From Bradyrhizobium ottawaense (GTDB lineage: Bacteria; Pseudomonadota; Alphaproteobacteria; Rhizobiales; Xanthobacteraceae), in contig NZ_CP029425.2 in the NCBI RefSeq assembly GCF_002278135.3, forward strand, positions 6,796,001 through 6,860,000: 64,000 nucleotides of DNA. Reading direction: 5' to 3'. Shown one piece after another: positions 59,017 through 64,000 of the stretch. Position 1 is the first letter of the stretch, and each line of letters begins with the position of its first letter. The notes under the pieces are model-generated. The model did no database searches, was not told where the DNA came from, and saw nothing but the letters and a program-made list of their open reading frames with translations. A program made the translations under genes and the position numbers.

Positions 59017-61278
59017 TCAACGCTGCGTCAGCAACTCCTCAATCCGGATCGGGAATTTGCGCACGCGCACGCCGGTCGCATGCCAGACGGCGTTCGCGAC
59101 CGCGCCGGCACTGCCGGTGATGCCGATCTCCCCGACGCCCTTGATGCCGAGCGCATTGACGTGCGGGTCGTGCTCCTCGACCGTGATCACATCGAGCGGC
59201 GGCACGTCGGCATTCACGGGGACATGGTACTCGCCGAGATCAGCGTTCATGATCCGGCCGCTGCGCCGGTCGGTGACGGCCTCCTCATGCAACGCAAACG
59301 ACATCCCCCAGATCATGCCGCCGAACAGCTGGCTTTGCACCATGCGCGGGTTGACGATGCGCCCGGCGGCGAAGGCCCCGATCATGCGGCTGACGCGGAC
59401 CTGGCCGAGCTCGGGATCGACCTTCACCTCCGCGAACACCGCGCCATGGGCATGCATCGCATATTCCTCCATCGCCGCAGGGTTCGGCGCACCAGTGCCG
59501 CGCGCCTCGACCTCGGCGACGCCGGCGCGCGCGAGGATCTCCGTGTAGCTCTCACCGCGGCTCTCGTCGTCGCGCCGGATCAATCTGCCGTCGCGCGCGA
59601 TCACGCCGGCATTGCCGGCGCCGAACAGCGGCGAGCGCTCGTCATTGGTGGCGAGATCGGCGAGCTTTGCGATCACGGCCGCGCCGGCGCTATGGATCGC
59701 CGCACCCGTGGTCGCGGTGTGGGCGGAGCCGCCGGCAATACCGGCATCGGGCAGGTCCGATGTCCCCGCCTTGAACGCGACGCGGTCGATATCGAGGCCG
59801 ACGGCGTCGGCCGCGATCTGGGCCAGTGCCGTCCAGGCGCCCTGCCCCATGTCGTGCGCGCCAATCTCCATGGCGCCTGAGCCATCGCGTCGGATCGCCG
59901 CGCGCGCTTCGGCCTGGAACATCAGCGCCGGGAAGGTCGCGGTGCCCATGCCCCAGCCGACCAGCAGGCCGGCATCATCGCGCATCTGCCGCGGCTGCAG
60001 CGGACGCTTCGACCAGCCGAAGCGCGCAGCGCCCTGGTCGTAACAGGCCCGCAGCGCCTTTGACGAGAACGGCTTGCCGGTGATCGGCTCGACCTCGGCA
60101 TAGTTCTTCAGGCGAAAGGCGAGCGGATCGATGCCGCAGGCCCAGGCCATCTCGTCGATCGCACTTTCGAGCGCGATCGATCCCGTTGCCTCACCCGGCG
60201 CCCGCATGAACAGCGGCGTGCCGGTGTTGACGCGTACGGCGTCATGCGAGGTCCGGATCGCAGGTGCCGCATAGAGCGTATGCGAGGCATCGGCCGCGGG
60301 CTCGTAGAAATCGTCGAACGTGCTCGACACGGTCCGCGCATGGTGATCGAGCGCGGTGAGGCGCCCCTCACCGTCGGCGCCGATGCGCAAGCGCTGACGG
60401 GTCGGCGCGCGATGGCCGACCGGGCCATACATCTGCTCACGGCGCAGCACCAGCTTGACCGGCCTGCCGACCAGCTTCGCGGCCATGATGCCGAGGACCG
60501 GCGGACCGCCCATGAGCCCCTTCGATCCGAAGCCGCCACCGAGGAACGGGCTGCGGATGTGGATCTTGTCGTGCGCGATGCCGAACAGCTCGGCGATGCG
60601 CGCGAGCGACAGCTTCAGGCCCTGGGTCGGCATGTCGACGGACAGCCTGTCGCCATCCCAGTGAGCCACGACCGCATGCGGCTCCATCGCGTTGTGATAT
60701 TGCGGCGGCGTCTCATAGGTCGCGTCGATTTGCGCCTCGGCCGAGGCAAGGCCCGCCTCGACATCGCCGCGGTGATTTTCGGTGGGGTTGCCGACGCCGA
60801 CGACGGGCGGCACAAAACTCTCGCCGGCATCGAGGCCGATGAGCGGAGGCTGCGCCTCGTAGCGCGGCGCCAGCAGCGCGGCACCTTCCGTCGCGGCTTC
60901 AAGCGTCTCGGCGATCACGACGGCGATCGGCTGATTGGCGTAGCGGACCTCGTTGCTCTGCAAAGCCTCCATCCGAAACACGAAGGGATTGGTCTTGATC
61001 TCGGGGTCGATGGCAAGCGGTGGCTTGTGGTCCTGCGTCATGACGTCGACGACGCCGGGATGACGTTTGGCGGCAGCGACATCGAGCGACGCCACACGTC
61101 CGCGCGCGATGCTGGAGGTCGCGATCACCGCAAACAGCATGCCGGGCGGATGATTGTCGGCGGCATAGGTCGCCTGCCCCGTGACCTTGAGGACGCCGTC
61201 ACGGCGGGTCAGCGGCTGGCCGATGTTCGAGCCGTGCCTCAGATGGGCAGGTGCGCTGGTGAGGTTGAGCTCAGGCAT
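59017..61278 (-). CDS. Xanthine dehydrogenase family molybdopterin-binding subunit (PaoC-like)
   Basis: This 753-residue large subunit of a three-part molybdenum hydroxylase binds molybdopterin-cytosine dinucleotide. It begins NIGQPLTRRDGVLKVTGQATYAADN and has SPFLGGGFGSKG, FMRAPGEATGSIALESAIDE and GVGEIGITGSAGAVANAVWHA, where the Glu of GVGEIG is the catalytic glutamate position. The ATG at 61278 follows AGGAG and overlaps the FAD-subunit stop by eight bases. Together with the next two genes it forms an aldehyde-oxidising enzyme like E. coli PaoABC. The substrate is unknown. Confidence 0.93.
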   Translation of the reverse strand: MPELNLTSAPAHLRHGSNIGQPLTRRDGVLKVTGQATYAADNHPPGMLFAVIATSSIARGRVASLDVAAAKRHPGVVDVMTQDHKPPLAIDPEIKTNPFVFRMEALQSNEVRYANQPIAVVIAETLEAATEGAALLAPRYEAQPPLIGLDAGESFVPPVVGVGNPTENHRGDVEAGLASAEAQIDATYETPPQYHNAMEPHAVVAHWDGDRLSVDMPTQGLKLSLARIAELFGIAHDKIHIRSPFLGGGFGSKGLMGGPPVLGIMAAKLVGRPVKLVLRREQMYGPVGHRAPTRQRLRIGADGEGRLTALDHHARTVSSTFDDFYEPAADASHTLYAAPAIRTSHDAVRVNTGTPLFMRAPGEATGSIALESAIDEMAWACGIDPLAFRLKNYAEVEPITGKPFSSKALRACYDQGAARFGWSKRPLQPRQMRDDAGLLVGWGMGTATFPALMFQAEARAAIRRDGSGAMEIGAHDMGQGAWTALAQIAADAVGLDIDRVAFKAGTSDLPDAGIAGGSAHTATTGAAIHSAGAAVIAKLADLATNDERSPLFGAGNAGVIARDGRLIRRDDESRGESYTEILARAGVAEVEARGTGAPNPAAMEEYAMHAHGAVFAEVKVDPELGQVRVSRMIGAFAAGRIVNPRMVQSQLFGGMIWGMSFALHEEAVTDRRSGRIMNADLGEYHVPVNADVPPLDVITVEEHDPHVNALGIKGVGEIGITGSAGAVANAVWHATGVRVRKFPIRIEELLTQR

Positions 61279-62322
61279 GGATGGCTCCTGATGTCGAGGC
61301 AAAGGGAGAGGCCGGCAGGGCGGGCAGGCGCGCGGGCGTCCCGGCGGCGGCGAGGGTCAGCGCGCGCACGACGATGCGGCGCGCGAGCTCGATCTTGAAG
61401 GCGTTGTCGCCGGACGGCTTTGCGTCGGTAAGCGCACGCCAGGCGGCTTCCTGGAAGGCGTCGGCCGTGGGCGCGACGCTCTTGAGAACGTCCTCCGCAG
61501 CGCGGGCGCGCCAAGGCTTTGCGGCGACACCGCCAAGTGCGAGCCGCGCTTCGGCGATCCTGCCGTTCTCGATCCGCAACGCAGCCGCGGCCGAGACCAC
61601 CGCGAAGGCGTAGGAGGTGCGCTCGCGAACCTTGAGGTAGCGCGCATGCGAGGCAAATTCGCGCGCCATCGGCGGCAGGCGCACCGCAACGATGAGATCG
61701 CCGGGCTCGAGCGCGGACTCGCGCTCGGGCGTATCGCCGGGCAGGCGATGTAGTTCGTCGAGCGCGATCTCGCGCCGGCCGCCCCGGCCCTCGATCTCGA
61801 CGACCGCACCGAGCGCGACCAGCGGCACGCAGAAATCGGAGGGATGCGTGGCGATGCAGCTCTCGCTCCAGCCGAGCACCGCGTGGGTGCGGTTCTCGCC
61901 GCCGCGGGCGTCGCAGCCGCTGCCGGCCTCGCGCTTGTTGCAGCGGCTGGCAGTGTCGTAAAAATACGCGCAGCGCGTCCGTTGCAAGAGATTGCCGCCG
62001 ACGGTCGCGGCATTGCGCAGCTGCGCGGATGCGCCGGAGAGCAGCGCTTCGACGACGGCCGGATAGGACCTCGCGAAGTCCGCATTATGCGCGAGATCGG
62101 CGTTGCTCACCAGGGCGCCAACGCGCAGGCCGCCATCGGCGAGGCGCTCGATGCCGTCGAGCCCTTCGAGATGCGTGACGTCGACGAGACGATCCGGACG
62201 GCTGACGCCGCCTTTCATCAAATCGAGCAGATTGGTGCCGGCGGCGAGATAGACGGCGCCGGGCTGGGCCGCCGCGGCAACGGCCTCGGTGACGGTGGTC
62301 GGCCTGACATAATCGAACGGTT

Positions 62323-62326
<4 letters not shown>
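61271..62326 (-). CDS. FAD-binding subunit with [4Fe-4S] insertion (PaoB-like)
   Basis: This 351-residue medium subunit passes electrons between the iron-sulfur subunit and the acceptor. It has AAGTNLLDLMKGG (FAD motif), ATVGGNLLQRTRCAYFYDTA and a CxNKRxxGSGCDA cluster that provides the cysteines of the extra [4Fe-4S] centre, a special feature of PaoB/YagS not found in ordinary xanthine dehydrogenase subunits. It overlaps both neighbours (ATGA with the small subunit, eight bases with the large one). Length fits PaoB. Confidence 0.92.
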
Positions 62327-62820
<494 letters not shown>

Positions 62821-63072
62821 ACAAGGCTCCGATCAGATTTGGACATGAGTGATCGCGCAGCGCGCCACCGCCGTGGCCGCCGTCGATCTACGTTGACGCG
62901 GGCAGAAGCCGGCCAACATCCAGGCGAAGATACGGAGGCTCCCTCCGCTTAACAAGGGCCGGTGGAAAAATATTGGAATTGGTCAAAAGCCCATGCGCCA
63001 CCAACGCGATGCAGCCCGGCAAGGGTTCAACAAGGGTTCAATCTAACCAATTCGTGATCTACATTGCCCGAT
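62821..63072. promoter_or_regulatory. Divergent region between the molybdoenzyme operon and tetR, with repeats
   Basis: This 252-bp region should hold promoters in both directions. It contains the inverted pair GAATTGGT (62978-62985) and ACCAATTC (63046-63053) and a tandem 11-mer CAAGGGTTCAA (63020-63030, and 63031-63041 with one change at the end). The inverted pair is wide (60 bases between arms), so it is more likely two half-related operator sites for the TetR protein than a hairpin. Other parts show nothing. Confidence 0.5.
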
Positions 63073-63711
63073 ATGGACGACCACAGCGACCAGACCCGGA
63101 AGCCCCGCGCCGATGCCGTGCGCAATCGCGAGCGCGTGCTCGAAGCCGCCAAGGCCGTTTTCAACGCGGGCGGCCCGGAAGCGAGCCTGGAGGCCGTGGC
63201 CAAGCGCGCCGGCGTCGGCATCGGCACGCTCTATCGGCATTTTCCGACGCGCGAGGATCTGTTCGAGGCCGTGTACCGACGCGAGGTCGAGCAGCTCAGC
63301 GAGCTTGCCGAGCATCTGCGAAGCGCCAAGGATCCGGTCGAGGCGCTGCGGCGCTGGCTGCAGTCCGCCGTCGAATTCGTCGCCACGAAAAAAGGCATGC
63401 TGGCCGCGCTGGCGCTGGCGTATCAGAGCTCGTCGGAACTTGCCGTTTTCTCGATGGACCGGCTGACCAAGGCGATCGGCTCGCTGCTCGAGCGCGCGGT
63501 CGCAGCCGGCCAGATGCGCGCCGACATCGTTCCGGAGGACCTGCTGCGGGCGTTTTTCGGGATGTGCTACATGCACGATAAGCCGGGATGGCAATCCTCG
63601 GTGCTGCGCCTGCTCGACGTGTTCGTCGACGGGCTGCGGGTGCAATCCGCTGCCAAGACCAGGGCGCGCGTGGCCAAGCCAGCGAAGCCGGCGGTGAAAC
63701 GGAAGCGATAG
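63073..63711 (+). CDS. TetR family transcriptional regulator
   Basis: This 212-residue regulator has an N-terminal TetR domain (about residues 14-62: NRERVLEAAKAVFNAGGPEA, SLEAVAKRAGVGIGTLYRHF) and a helical effector domain. It ends with a Lys/Arg/Pro-rich tail (AKPAKPAVKRKR). The ATG at 63073 is preferred to the TTG three codons earlier. Divergent from the PaoABC-like operon, it probably controls that operon in response to an aldehyde or related compound. Confidence 0.9.
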   Translation: MDDHSDQTRKPRADAVRNRERVLEAAKAVFNAGGPEASLEAVAKRAGVGIGTLYRHFPTREDLFEAVYRREVEQLSELAEHLRSAKDPVEALRRWLQSAVEFVATKKGMLAALALAYQSSSELAVFSMDRLTKAIGSLLERAVAAGQMRADIVPEDLLRAFFGMCYMHDKPGWQSSVLRLLDVFVDGLRVQSAAKTRARVAKPAKPAVKRKR

Positions 63712-63777
63712 CGCGCCCGTATTTCCCAGAGGTCATGCTAGGATCAGCATTGCCGGGATTTCAACGCGGAGCCTGTC

Positions 63778-64000
63778 ATGCGCATTGCCGCCTTGCTGGT
63801 CGCTATCAGTATTATCTTCAGCTCCACCGCAGCCTTTGCCGACGATATTGCCTCGGCGCAGGGCGTCATCCGCGCCCAGGAGCAGGCTTTTGCGCGCGAC
63901 GATGCGGCCGCGGCCTATTCCCACGCCGCGCCGGCGATCAAGGAGATCTTCCCCGCACCTGGCGCCTTCATGTCGATGGTGCAAAGCGGTTATGCGCCGG
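63778..64000 (+). CDS. DUF4864 domain-containing exported protein, 3' end beyond window
   Basis: The visible 74 codons read MRIAALLVAISIIFSSTAAFA as a signal peptide, then a DUF4864 start (AQGVIRAQEQAFARDDAAAA, HAAPAIKEIFPAPGAF, MSMVQSGYAP). Full-length members are about 140 residues, periplasmic and without known function. The ATG is 66 bases after the tetR stop, so cotranscription is possible. The gene runs off the window at 64000. Confidence 0.82.
   Translation, partial: MRIAALLVAISIIFSSTAAFADDIASAQGVIRAQEQAFARDDAAAAYSHAAPAIKEIFPAPGAFMSMVQSGYAP

Overview
The window is high-GC, densely coded DNA, and its gene content fits the Bradyrhizobium group of the Alphaproteobacteria. Pointers to that group are the many solute-binding proteins, class III cyclases carrying sensor or ATPase domains, DUF6894, DUF6492, DUF2087 and DUF4864 proteins, xanthine-dehydrogenase-type operons, and several intergenic palindromes of the kind common in that genus. 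The assignment rests on protein style and repeats only, because no rRNA or tRNA gene was found.

Layout. 1-6580: a five-gene RbsABC-type sugar importer operon. One of its permeases is fused to a strictosidine-synthase/SMP-30-like propeller, and a second propeller gene lies between that permease and the ATPase. 6581-8805: small conserved proteins and a class III cyclase. 8952-11265: a second cyclase gene split by an IS630-family element with a TA duplication; removing the element restores the frame exactly. 11380-13461: an overlapping HutD, alpha/beta-hydrolase and DUF2087 set. 13713-19697: a TetR-controlled catabolic locus. An SDR, a carboxymuconolactone-decarboxylase-like protein and TetR are divergent from a Leu/Ile/Val-type binding protein, an MBL hydrolase, a Bug-type binding protein and a VOC protein, and two palindromic operators lie in between. 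19803-25406: a membrane-patatin-GH19 fusion, a frameshifted methyltransferase behind a caspase-like remnant, and an L,D-transpeptidase. 25638-30322: a polysaccharide flippase, a Tat-exported GH10 xylanase, a DUF6492 protein and a PCMT-like methyltransferase. 30324-33785: a SAM-cyclase-AAA-TPR regulator. 33928-42746: an orphan nonribosomal peptide locus with an A-T-C-A-T-C synthetase, a small basic protein, a phosphopantetheinyl transferase and a luciferase-like monooxygenase. 42754-50790: acetylpolyamine-type deacetylase, SMP-30-like protein, PQQ-type sugar dehydrogenase with haem c, small proteins, enoyl-CoA hydratase, gamma-glutamyltransferase-like protein and a His/Gly-rich secreted peptide. 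50846-58635: an amine/amino-acid island with an ABC importer, a PuuB-like oxidase, DadA, a class III aminotransferase and two XRE-cupin regulators. 58823-64000: a small protein, a PaoABC-like molybdenum hydroxylase operon, a divergent TetR and a partial DUF4864 protein.

How the parts work together. The window mostly encodes uptake and oxidation of sugars, amines and aromatic or aldehyde compounds, each block with its own local regulator. The least ordinary items are the patatin-GH19 membrane fusion, the NRPS (second adenylation domain without the canonical Asp, terminal condensation domain instead of a thioesterase), the permease-propeller fusion, and the precisely reversible IS630 insertion in a cyclase gene.
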